DNA of 64,000 nt, taken from positions 124,001 through 188,000 of the forward strand of contig JABHBK010000047.1 in the NCBI GenBank assembly GCA_018673915.1, read 5' to 3'. The stretch's first letter is position 1; every line of letters starts with the position of its first letter. Below the pieces are notes generated by a model, which made no database searches, was not told the origin of the DNA, and worked only from the letters and a program-made list of their open reading frames with translations. Origin of the DNA: Nitrospina sp. Lineage in GTDB: Bacteria; Nitrospinota; Nitrospinia; Nitrospinales; VA-1. The position numbers and the translations under genes are program-made. This document shows positions 34,598 to 43,397 of this stretch, one piece after another.

Positions 34598-37377
34598 GGT
34601 TCAAAGATTGGTAAGGATTCATGGTTCGGTAAGGGCTCCAGGGGTAGCTCATCAGTTTCGGGTTGTTGTGTTTCGACATCTTGGAAAATATCGTATAAAA
34701 ATTCTATGATGTTATTTTTCTTCCCGATTTCTCCCTGTGGGGGTGCGGATTCTTGAGGAGCAGTTTCCCGGTGGGAGACTTTCTCTTGAATTTGGGAATT
34801 GTCGACAGCAGGAATCTCGGGCGCCACTTTTACAAACTGATTTTTTTCCACATTATAATATAGGTCATCCTGTAGTGGTGGTTGTCCCATGATATTTTCC
34901 TGGGCTCGATGCCTCCTGTCATAAGGGAATTCATGCCTGGAAAGCAAGCGAGGAAAACTCAATTCTCGAAGGTTGAGGAAACGGTATGCCCGATAGCTAT
35001 CTGTCGTTTCCTGTAATGCATTAATTTCTTCTGCATTGAGAAAACGAATTTCTTCATTTGGCAAAGCGGTTTGCAGAGGCTCCCCAATTTGCGTCACTCC
35101 CTGCTTGAGTTGGAACCGGGGGAGAACTCCATTATTAAATCGAAGTTCATCCATAAAGGAAGTTGCATTTTCAATGCTCTGCCGTAGAGGGTCGCCTAAC
35201 CCTGCGGACAACCTGTTTTGATGGCAGGACTCACAACTGCGCACGGTCTTGCGAATAGTATGTGGGGAATAGGAGGTCCAGATTAGGCCCGGTCCTCCTT
35301 CTAATGTCAATGGAGGCTCTGCGCGTTTAGTCGGAAGCCCCAATGGACTGCTTTGATCGGTGATAAAATACTGGTAACGGGGCTTAAGAATTGAATATTT
35401 CCCGCGATTATTTTTACCCATTATCAGATCGGACCATCCCGTCTCTGCAAACACGGACCACCAGTACCCTGGTACACGATCTCCTTCGATGTTGTTGGGT
35501 CGCGATTTTGCAGTGAGCCAGTTGATCATTCCTTCCGTTTCATTCCCTTCTAGTTGTTCTTGCAGGTCCGGATCAGACAGGTTCCAGTTTTTCCATTTTT
35601 CCGGAGCGAATGTTTTTTCACGTATAAGATGCATTCCCCATTCACCCGCTGACCATCTGGCATGACAAGCTGAACACTCCATTTCATCTATATGCTTTGG
35701 AATCTGGTGTGCAACGGAGGGTTCAATATTTTTCAGAAGAGGGATGATATGTTTCTTTCCTGTTACTTTAGAATATAAAACCCATTGGTCTTTTGCTTGC
35801 TTGATATGCATCATGGGAGAGAAGTTGGAGTTCACTAATACGGTATCTCCTGCCCGGATTTTTTTTCTCAAATTTGGGTTCAAATTTGCTTTCTTTAATA
35901 GTTGTTTGGTTTTTGCATCTGATTCAATCAATAGTAATCCCTCGGGCTTTTTCGAGGGCGTTCCGTGACAGTCGGTGCAGCGAATTTGAACTGCGGAGCG
36001 TAGGGCTTCCGGTTCAATCTCAGGTTTCATCTCATCCCCAATATGGCAGTCGATGCAATGCATGCCTTTTTCACGATGAATGTCAGGAACGAGGAACTCA
36101 TGTTCTTTCCCATATAAAACTGGCTTTTCATCGCTGATGGATTTTGGAGTGGAGCGAGGCCGGGAAGGCTTGGCGAATAAGCCTTCATACTCTTCTCCTA
36201 CGCCATTATTATTGTGGCAATGTTCGCATTGGGTGCTGGGTATGGCGGTAGTGAATTTGTGAAGCAGGGGATAACCCCGACGATTGCTCAGGGACTTGCT
36301 GGCGAACTTTCGTTTAAACCGATTTTGCTTTTTATTATTATTTTGCAGTGCTTGAATTGCTCGGTCGTGTGATAAAGAAATCCCGTCATTTGTGTAGACC
36401 ATATGACAGGCAGAACATCCCGTTGCCCGGTAATCCCCGGGCCGGTGTGGGCCGGGTGCATCCAAATGGCATCTCAAGCATTTGGTTTTAAGAAAGCCAT
36501 CTACTGCATGTTCCTCTCCCGTGGGAGGATAAGGTTGTTCCTGTTCTCCGGGGTATAAGGAATGAGGCATTTCATCTTCGGGCTGCGCGCCCCAGCCAAA
36601 ACGGGTGATGTTGATGATGCGTTTAGCAGTGGCCATCGATGAGCGTCCGATTTTTTTGACATGGTTGTCATGGCATTTGCCGCAGAATCTGGGAGCGTTC
36701 TCCATGGAGGATGGATTCGACACCAGTCCTTTATGGGCTTTGGGTAGAGAACGTGCCCTGCGATTTCCGCCATGGCACCGAACGCAGGAAAACTTGTGGT
36801 TGGAGCTTATTTCTTCAATGCCTTGATGGCAGGTGTAGCATCCGCCTCTTTTTTCCAGGTACTTAATTTTGCCAAATATCTTATCAATGGAAAACCCTGA
36901 CTCACGATAAAATCGTTCAATAAACTTTTCAGAATCCCCATAGTTTTGAAACTGGACTCCATCCAAAGTGGTGCCGGGCTGCAAAACCTTTTCTGTATTT
37001 CCCTGAAAACCCCGAACCCGGTAAAAAGGATCGTCAAAATCGGCCGCGTCATAATCTTTTTTGGGAATCGATTGGGGAACTTGAACCATGCTCTTGGATT
37101 CTAAAACTGCTGAGGTATCGCTTTCGATTTCCGACTCTGTAATATTTTCGAGTTCAGGTTGAGAGTCATCCTTGAATTGATTGAATAGGTCAAGCAGTCC
37201 CTTTGGTTTCTTTTCAGGTCCAGGGGGTGAAGACGGCAGAGGATCCTTGCGGTCTTCATCCCAAACAAATCCGAATGGGTTATTACTTTCTACATTCTGT
37301 CCTGAAGACAGGAAAGGGAAAGACCAAAAGCTTGCTGTCACTATAAGCAGAGCTGAAATTTTTAAAAAACGATTCAT
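34594..37377 (-). CDS. Multihaem c-type cytochrome with ten CXXCH motifs
   Basis: A 927-residue exported protein with signal peptide (about 1-26), a long Pro/Glu-rich segment to about residue 110, and ten CXXCH haem motifs. The first are CYTCH at 180 and CVRCH at 198; in order the rest read CGKCH, CLRCH, CSACH, CEHCH, CIDCH, CTDCH, CSACH and CESCH. Motif order and flanking words (ECSACHARW, SCESCHQ) parallel the upstream 12-haem protein, so the two are paralogues. The C-terminus is an acidic Pro-rich tail. No membrane anchor beyond the signal is seen. Redox partner unknown; long-range electron transfer is inferred. Confidence 0.9.
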   Translation of the reverse strand: MNRFLKISALLIVTASFWSFPFLSSGQNVESNNPFGFVWDEDRKDPLPSSPPGPEKKPKGLLDLFNQFKDDSQPELENITESEIESDTSAVLESKSMVQVPQSIPKKDYDAADFDDPFYRVRGFQGNTEKVLQPGTTLDGVQFQNYGDSEKFIERFYRESGFSIDKIFGKIKYLEKRGGCYTCHQGIEEISSNHKFSCVRCHGGNRRARSLPKAHKGLVSNPSSMENAPRFCGKCHDNHVKKIGRSSMATAKRIINITRFGWGAQPEDEMPHSLYPGEQEQPYPPTGEEHAVDGFLKTKCLRCHLDAPGPHRPGDYRATGCSACHMVYTNDGISLSHDRAIQALQNNNKKQNRFKRKFASKSLSNRRGYPLLHKFTTAIPSTQCEHCHNNNGVGEEYEGLFAKPSRPRSTPKSISDEKPVLYGKEHEFLVPDIHREKGMHCIDCHIGDEMKPEIEPEALRSAVQIRCTDCHGTPSKKPEGLLLIESDAKTKQLLKKANLNPNLRKKIRAGDTVLVNSNFSPMMHIKQAKDQWVLYSKVTGKKHIIPLLKNIEPSVAHQIPKHIDEMECSACHARWSAGEWGMHLIREKTFAPEKWKNWNLSDPDLQEQLEGNETEGMINWLTAKSRPNNIEGDRVPGYWWSVFAETGWSDLIMGKNNRGKYSILKPRYQYFITDQSSPLGLPTKRAEPPLTLEGGPGLIWTSYSPHTIRKTVRSCESCHQNRLSAGLGDPLRQSIENATSFMDELRFNNGVLPRFQLKQGVTQIGEPLQTALPNEEIRFLNAEEINALQETTDSYRAYRFLNLRELSFPRLLSRHEFPYDRRHRAQENIMGQPPLQDDLYYNVEKNQFVKVAPEIPAVDNSQIQEKVSHRETAPQESAPPQGEIGKKNNIIEFLYDIFQDVETQQPETDELPLEPLPNHESLPIFEP

Positions 37378-39674
37378 TCCGGAATTTGCCTCGCATCCAA
37401 TATTTTTTCTCTCAATCGACGGTGATCCAGAGTGCTCTCAAACTTGTAGCTGGTTTTGATATCCTCGTAAATGGGGTCACTATAACTGTCGTGACAAGGT
37501 ATGCAGTTTCCAATTCTTAAAATTCTGTTAATTTCTTCCTGATTAAATGTCCGGGCTTTTGGCTGATGGGTTCCTGCAAGGGTTTCACCTCGCATGGATA
37601 CCTTGGTTTGTGGTTCGAACCGGGAGGCCTTCCGCATTATATCTGAACGGTTCAAGGGTTCCACAAAATCATTTTTTCCTGTGGAATTTTTTCCTATCCT
37701 AAGGTCGCCATCTCCTAATCCTAAAGTTTTGGAAGACAAATGGCAACTGGTGCACGAACGAGCCTGTTTTTGAATGGAATGTGGGTTGAGCGCATAAGCC
37801 AGGTTGGACCCCGAGGTGCCATGAGGATTGGTGAAAGTCCACTGCTGATAATGGCCCCGTTTTGCTCCCATCTGTCCCAGAACGGGAATAGGGTTTTTCT
37901 TTTCATCAAGAATGGTCAAGTGCCTTTTGGGCTGGGTCAGCATGGGTGCTACCTTGCCTCGAGGGCCGATCATCAGCGACGGTTCTCCGATATCTAGCGA
38001 ATGGGAAAGGGGGAGCGGAGCCTGAAGTGGGTCCTGGCCGGTTGTGAGGTTTTGATGGCATCCTGGACAACGAACTACCCAGCGTGCGTGACAAGCAGAA
38101 CATTCCAAACGGGACTGGTGTTGAGGAATGGAATGAGCATCGAGGAGATCTTTCACTAAAGGGATTTCATGAGCCTTCCCAGTTTGCTTTCCAATGGTAA
38201 CCATACGCCCATCCTGGACTTTCACATTGGTCATCTTCCGGTTACGTTCAGAAACCGCCATCCAATCTCCCATTTTATTTGAACCATTTTTATAATGTTT
38301 GCTGACCCGGATTGCTGAATCTTCAGGATCCACAATCTGCGAAATATATGGGTAGGAACGACTGTCTCCATGGCAGGTCTCGCACCGAATCTCTACGGCT
38401 TCATGTTGTTTGGAATAAAGATTTCCATCACCCATGATATCAAGTTGTGTATGGCAATCCATGCAGTCCATCCCTCTGGCTGTATGCACATCATTCTTGA
38501 CCTGTCCCTTTCCGACATACAAGGGGGGATCTTTAGTCAGATTAACGATGGCGGGAATTTCGACTGGCTCGGTTATATCCTCCATGACCTCAGAGTCTTG
38601 GACAGGCTCTTCTTCTTGGCGAATAATTTTGTTGGTCATATCTGATTCAGAGAGAAGGGGGCCAAAAATTTCTTCCGATTCGTTCTCCTCGTACGAGTCT
38701 GGTTCTTCCTGAGGTTCGGATGCAGAACCGAGAGTTTGCAAATCAAAGCTGCGATGGCATTGAACACAGGTGGAACGTGCAGGAATGGTGCGAATTTTAT
38801 GGAACCGGGCATGCCCCGGTTTTGTGCGGGAAATTGTGGGGTCGTTGCCTTCATAGAGTCCACTGGAAGAATATTCAAAATGACAGGCAGAACATCCCTG
38901 TGAACGGTACTGACCTTCAGCGGGTGGCGAATCCAGATGGCATTGGAAACATTGCTGCCGCAAAATACGGTCCGCCGGGTGCCGGGAGACGGGGACCGAT
39001 AGTTTTAAAGTGGATTTAGGAATCGTCATGGTGGAAAGGAATGGAATTTCTTCCAGTTTATCCAGAGCACCCTCTTTGTGAGGAACGGTTCCATCCTCAT
39101 CGGAAATTGACAGGGTGCCGTAGCGCGCTGTTTTTTGGCTTTGCCCCGCCCATTGGTATCTTAATCCAGAGATCACACCCGCCATAGTATTCATCATGGA
39201 TTTTTTGACCCGGGCGACATGGTTTCTGTCTTCATCTGCGTGACCTGCATGGCAATATAACTGTCCGCAGGACTGTTCCACCACACTTAGGCTCGAAGGA
39301 TTCCGTTTTCCAGTTCCAGCTTTGGGGTCATAAATCAGGGTAGCGTGCGCCTGTTCCTTATCTAAAGATTCAGGCTCACCCCCATGGCAAACAGAACAAC
39401 CGAATTCAGGTGGATGGGAAGAACTGACATTGGAAATGCCATCGTGGCAGGTTATGCAACGTTCTACAGGTCGATTTTTGTATCCAGAAACTTTAACCCA
39501 GGGATAATCCGGCAATGTTGCGGTGACATGAACTTCTTTGACAACCGAGGTTGTTTGGGGTGAAGGTGAAAAACGTTCTTGCCAAAAGGTCCAGTCCTTT
39601 TCTCCAGCGTAAACGGAGCAGACTCCCGTAACGGCGAGAAAAAAAACGATGAGTCCCTTGCTAAGTTTCAACAC
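37374..39674 (-). CDS. Multihaem c-type cytochrome with eleven CXXCH and one CX4CH motif
   Basis: A 766-residue exported protein with a signal peptide (about 1-23). Haem motifs: CITCH at 73, CSVCH at 93, an expanded CGQLYCH (CX4CH) at 136, CFQCH at 242, CSACH at 261, then CVQCH, CMDCH, CETCH, CSACH, CPGCH, CTSCH and CIPCH. CX4CH motifs are known from tetrahaem cytochromes c3. An acidic insertion with many Glu (~315-380) interrupts the haem domains. It is first in the operon and overlaps the 10-haem gene by four bases. Confidence 0.9.
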   Translation of the reverse strand: MLKLSKGLIVFFLAVTGVCSVYAGEKDWTFWQERFSPSPQTTSVVKEVHVTATLPDYPWVKVSGYKNRPVERCITCHDGISNVSSSHPPEFGCSVCHGGEPESLDKEQAHATLIYDPKAGTGKRNPSSLSVVEQSCGQLYCHAGHADEDRNHVARVKKSMMNTMAGVISGLRYQWAGQSQKTARYGTLSISDEDGTVPHKEGALDKLEEIPFLSTMTIPKSTLKLSVPVSRHPADRILRQQCFQCHLDSPPAEGQYRSQGCSACHFEYSSSGLYEGNDPTISRTKPGHARFHKIRTIPARSTCVQCHRSFDLQTLGSASEPQEEPDSYEENESEEIFGPLLSESDMTNKIIRQEEEPVQDSEVMEDITEPVEIPAIVNLTKDPPLYVGKGQVKNDVHTARGMDCMDCHTQLDIMGDGNLYSKQHEAVEIRCETCHGDSRSYPYISQIVDPEDSAIRVSKHYKNGSNKMGDWMAVSERNRKMTNVKVQDGRMVTIGKQTGKAHEIPLVKDLLDAHSIPQHQSRLECSACHARWVVRCPGCHQNLTTGQDPLQAPLPLSHSLDIGEPSLMIGPRGKVAPMLTQPKRHLTILDEKKNPIPVLGQMGAKRGHYQQWTFTNPHGTSGSNLAYALNPHSIQKQARSCTSCHLSSKTLGLGDGDLRIGKNSTGKNDFVEPLNRSDIMRKASRFEPQTKVSMRGETLAGTHQPKARTFNQEEINRILRIGNCIPCHDSYSDPIYEDIKTSYKFESTLDHRRLREKILDARQIPE

Positions 39675-39740
39675 AGTTTAAAGGGTAAAGGAGAACGTGA
39701 AGTTATAATTAGCCATTTATATGATCGGGAAGAACAAAGA

Positions 39741-40052
39741 TCAATCATAAACCAGAGTTACCCGTTGAAGAAAGTCTGAAAGCTTGGCCAGGTTGTTTTT
39801 AACTTGGTCAGGGTCATTTTTTTTTGCCGCTTTCTCGAAGGCTTCTCCGATTTTGCTTATGGGCATAAAACCGTAGCCGCCTCCTGATCCTCTCATGGAG
39901 TGGCCCAGCACCCGGATTTTATCAAAATCAGACGCACTGAGTGCTTTTTTTATGGTGGTTATATCTTTTTGGCGGTTTTCCAGATAGCCGGGTATCAGAT
40001 CGCGAAGATCCGGATCAACATGTGCAATAATTTTTTCTGCCGGTTTCTTCAT
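39741..40052 (-). CDS. Orphan Hpt (histidine phosphotransfer) protein
   Basis: A 103-residue single-domain Hpt protein. His51 in LGHSMRGSGGGYGF is the phospho-accepting residue, within the helix-loop motif typical of the family. It lies 66 bases upstream of the multihaem cytochrome operon and on the same strand, so it may be cotranscribed with it. No kinase is adjacent; the hybrid kinase at 19199-20776 is one candidate partner. Confidence 0.88.
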   Translation of the reverse strand: MKKPAEKIIAHVDPDLRDLIPGYLENRQKDITTIKKALSASDFDKIRVLGHSMRGSGGGYGFMPISKIGEAFEKAAKKNDPDQVKNNLAKLSDFLQRVTLVYD

Positions 40053-40189
40053 GGGTAGCTCCAGAAATTTCTAACCAGATATGCTAGAGAGGTGGAGTCA
40101 ATGAGCCAGCGATACTCTGTTTTGCCTTTGCACCCTGAGCAGAGGGGCGAACCTGTTGCCTCTGTTATCCGTCTCCCTCGCGAGAGGAA

Positions 40190-40696
40190 TCAGTAAACTG
40201 GATTATGGAAATAGTACAAGGCATCGTCCTCGGGTCCTATGCTGTAATCAGGAAGACTGGAGCAATGTTCAAGAGATATTTTCCATTGTGACCCTTCCCG
40301 AACAAACATATAACTGCAAACGCTGTGTTGTCGCTCATCGGTATCGGTTGATTTGGAGGTGATGCTGATAATTTCATCCACCAGAACATAGCTGACATCT
40401 TTGCCCACTTTCCCGCTGAGAACCTGACGCTGGGTCTGGCAATTCATATCTCTAAAGTCGGACATCATTTGCCGATAGTCCTTTACTCTATTTTCCAACA
40501 AGGCACGTTTATCATCGACCATTATCACCAGGTTTTTAGCGTAAAACCCCGGAAGCTTTTCAGGTTGGGTGCAGGTCAGACTGTCTATTTTTTTGAGAAT
40601 GCCAGCAAGACCGTCGGTTTCTGCCGCGAGAACCTGACTGCTGAACACCAGTGAAAATACTAAAACTAATCCTGTTACAAAGTTAGGTTGTTTCAT
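40190..40696 (-). CDS. Secreted NTF2/SnoaL-like protein
   Basis: A 168-residue protein with a clear signal peptide ending VLAAE near residue 25. The mature part, with LENRVKDYRQMMSDFRD, ISITSKSTDTDERQH and VREGSQWKISLEHCS, has the pattern of a SnoaL/DUF4440-like cone fold. Four cysteines (about 42, 86, 127, 145) could form disulfides. Function unknown. Confidence 0.65.
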   Translation of the reverse strand: MKQPNFVTGLVLVFSLVFSSQVLAAETDGLAGILKKIDSLTCTQPEKLPGFYAKNLVIMVDDKRALLENRVKDYRQMMSDFRDMNCQTQRQVLSGKVGKDVSYVLVDEIISITSKSTDTDERQHSVCSYMFVREGSQWKISLEHCSSLPDYSIGPEDDALYYFHNPVY

Positions 40697-40725
40697 TTAA
40701 AATCTCCAAAAATTACCGCCAGCGT

Positions 40726-40798
40726 GATACCCCATTCGGGGCATGAAGGCAAGTGATGAGCATAACTCGCTGGACCCAATGGGCAATAAGTTTTTTTC
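40726..40798 (+). repeat. Dispersed intergenic repeat, copy C
   Basis: Begins TACCCCATTCGGGGCATGAA, then GGCAAGTGATGAGCATAAC and ends GGGCAATAAGTTTT. It matches 45207-45275 closely and lies between the NHL gene and the secreted protein gene. Confidence 0.7.
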
Positions 40799-40953
40799 AA
40801 GCAATAATGCTCTCGGCTTAACAAGTTGTTGCTCATTATAAAAAGCCTCAATCCCCTTATCAGGGGGAGGACATAGAGCAAGAGCTTCTTGAGCCGAGAA
40901 AAACGGTTTCTCGCCAGCGAAAGCTATTGCAGTAGCCACCAGCCAATGGCCGG

Positions 40954-43134
40954 TTAAGGAAAATTCTGAAAATAAATTTCTACTGTTTCTCCATCCTGCG
41001 CCCACCCAAAAGTTCCGGTTCCTGCAAAGGTGGTGATGATTCCGTTGGTGTCTACTTTACGGATACGACTGTTTCCCATATCAGAAATGTATAAATTCCC
41101 TGCTTGGTCGAAGGCGATTGCAGTAGGGCTTTTTAGCATGGCTTTGGTTGCCGGGCCGCCATCGCCAAAAAAGCCTTGATAGCCCTTGCCCGCCACAGCG
41201 ACGATGTTACCGTCTTTGGTGACTTTTCTCACGATATGCGAGTTCATTCCAACAATGTGTAATTCTCCCGCCGGGCTTATAGCCAGGTAGTCGATATTTT
41301 TAATGCTTGCTTTCAAAGCAGGTCCACCATCTCCCGAGTTTTCATGTTTGCCGTTTCCCGCGACAGTGCTGACAACGCCCTTAGTATCTATTTTTCGGAC
41401 CATGTTATTGGCTCCATCGCCAATATAAAGATTTCCTTCCTTGTCAGTGGTCAAAGAACTAGGGTCTCGAAAAGAGGCTTCTCTGGCCGGACCGCCATCC
41501 CCATAGTAGGCAGACTCTCCTGTCCCGGCGATGGTAGTGATTTTGCCTTGGGCAGAAACTTTGCGGATCTGATGGTTTAGTCGGTCAGAGATAAACATAT
41601 TGCCTTTGTGGTCAAAGGCGATGTCTGAAAATGTGGTGATGATTGCCAGTTCCCCGGTTTGAACCTTGCCTTTATATTTACTTTGGGCAATAGAATCCAG
41701 GTACACCTTATCAACAGTGCCCATCACTTTGCGCATGACTCCCTTTTCATCGACTTTTCGAATGACACTGGTAAAACCGCTGGGGCTGACGATGAATATT
41801 TCTCCTTTATTATTCAGCTTCAGGGAGGTAGCCCCGTAGATGGAGGCTTTCAGCGCGGGTAGACCATCGCCGATATTTCCTCGGATTCCATTTCCAGCAA
41901 TGGTATTAATGGTTCCATCCTTTGAAACCCGGCGAATCCGGTAGTGCCCCTTATCAGATATAAGCAGGTTGCCATTTTTATCTACGGCGATTCCGTGAGG
42001 AAAGCTCAGTTTTGCCCCGGCGGCAGGGCCACCATCTCCGGCAAACATCTTCACTCCATTCCCTGCAACGGTCTCAATGCTTCCGCGTTTTGGGTCTACC
42101 CGGCGAATGCGATAATGCGACCGGTCAATGATCAGCAGTTTGTCATTCTGATCCAGAGCAACTCCAAAGGGCAGATGTAAATTGGTATCGCGGGCGACTT
42201 CAGCATCCCCGTTATAATCCTGTTGCCCGGTTCCTGCTATAGTACGGATCATTCCTTGAGTGTCTACTGCGCGTATCCGGTTATTGTTTCGGTCAGCGAT
42301 ATACAGGATGCCGTTGTCATCCACCGCTACCCCAGTTGGTCCGGCTATGCTGGCGCGATAAGCAGGCCCGTTGTCACCCATGAAAAAGAAGCCGCCATCC
42401 CCGGCAACTGTGTGGATGATTCCCTGAGCATTAACTCTTCGAACGCGGTTATTTCCACGATCTGCGATATAAAGATTTCCCCTTTTGTCCAGGGCCAATC
42501 CAAAAGGCCTGGACAAGGAAGCATTCTTTGCAGGGCCTGAGTCACCCTTAAACTGATCTATTCCATTGCCTGCGTAGGTAGTGATGATTCCCTTCTTGTT
42601 GACTACGCGAACTCGGTCATTGGAACGATCGGAAATATAAATATTCCCTTTATCATCGACCACAACTCCGGAAGGCAGATTGAGTTGTGCTTCGGTGGCT
42701 TTTCCTCCGTCACCGCTGAAACCAGCGGTTCCATTGCCTGCGATAGTGGTGATATTTCCTCGCGTATCCACCTTTCTTACCCGGTGGTTGTTTCGATCCG
42801 TTATATATAGATTGCCTTTTCTATCAAAGGTTAAATTTGCGGGCATTTTCAATTGTGCTTCGGTGGCCTTACCGCCGTCTCCGCTGAACCCGGACTCACC
42901 CGTACCGGCAAAGCGGGTCATCCTCCCATTGGTGTCTACTCGGTTGATGATGTTGTGATCGCGCATGGAAATATAAATATTGCCTTTTTTATCTACGGCG
43001 ACTCCATCGACCAGGGAAATTTCAGTTTCAGTGGCTTTGATCGCTTTTGCTAATACAGGGAAGGCGCAAAGTGCTACCCCCAGGAAAATATTCAACGCGA
43101 TCAAAAACTTAAGATTTATTCTGAGCATGTTCAA
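40954..43134 (-). CDS. Exported NHL-repeat protein
   Basis: A 726-residue protein with a signal peptide (about 1-29) followed almost entirely by NHL repeats, about twelve, expected to fold as one or two beta-propellers. Each repeat carries words such as GNLYISDRxNxRIRKV and IAGNGxxGFSGDGGPA. The repeats may bind protein, sugar or RNA partners; in secreted bacterial proteins the ligand is generally unknown. There is no catalytic motif. The last repeat ends abruptly at WAQDGETVEIYFQNFP, a short non-repeat tail. Confidence 0.88.
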   Translation of the reverse strand: MNMLRINLKFLIALNIFLGVALCAFPVLAKAIKATETEISLVDGVAVDKKGNIYISMRDHNIINRVDTNGRMTRFAGTGESGFSGDGGKATEAQLKMPANLTFDRKGNLYITDRNNHRVRKVDTRGNITTIAGNGTAGFSGDGGKATEAQLNLPSGVVVDDKGNIYISDRSNDRVRVVNKKGIITTYAGNGIDQFKGDSGPAKNASLSRPFGLALDKRGNLYIADRGNNRVRRVNAQGIIHTVAGDGGFFFMGDNGPAYRASIAGPTGVAVDDNGILYIADRNNNRIRAVDTQGMIRTIAGTGQQDYNGDAEVARDTNLHLPFGVALDQNDKLLIIDRSHYRIRRVDPKRGSIETVAGNGVKMFAGDGGPAAGAKLSFPHGIAVDKNGNLLISDKGHYRIRRVSKDGTINTIAGNGIRGNIGDGLPALKASIYGATSLKLNNKGEIFIVSPSGFTSVIRKVDEKGVMRKVMGTVDKVYLDSIAQSKYKGKVQTGELAIITTFSDIAFDHKGNMFISDRLNHQIRKVSAQGKITTIAGTGESAYYGDGGPAREASFRDPSSLTTDKEGNLYIGDGANNMVRKIDTKGVVSTVAGNGKHENSGDGGPALKASIKNIDYLAISPAGELHIVGMNSHIVRKVTKDGNIVAVAGKGYQGFFGDGGPATKAMLKSPTAIAFDQAGNLYISDMGNSRIRKVDTNGIITTFAGTGTFGWAQDGETVEIYFQNFP

Positions 43135-43397
43135 ACCTCTTTATGGACAAAAATATGTACGGGAAATTTCATTGCTCCCCATCAAAAAAATATCACGGGG
43201 AAAAGTGAAATTTTTGCCCTTTTTGCTATATTGGGAAAACCCGGTTTCAGGATGGCCTTGTCCCGCTAAATTCGCTTGTTCCTACGGGTAAAAGCTTTAT
43301 GTGTCGTTTAAACAGGCAATTATACTTTCCAGAAAATTGTTGTCAATTATTATCTCATTGGGCTTGGGAGAGTAAAAATGCTATCATTTAATCCATC

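Noticed and set aside
40697-41005. Minus-strand open frame of about 100 codons between the NHL gene and the secreted protein gene
   Set aside because: It overlaps the end of the NHL gene in another frame and consists largely of the intergenic repeat copy C; the translation has no protein-like pattern.
43135-43397. Cobalamin riboswitch upstream of the radical SAM genes
   Set aside because: I could not find a B12-box-like sequence or the expected stems in this gap.
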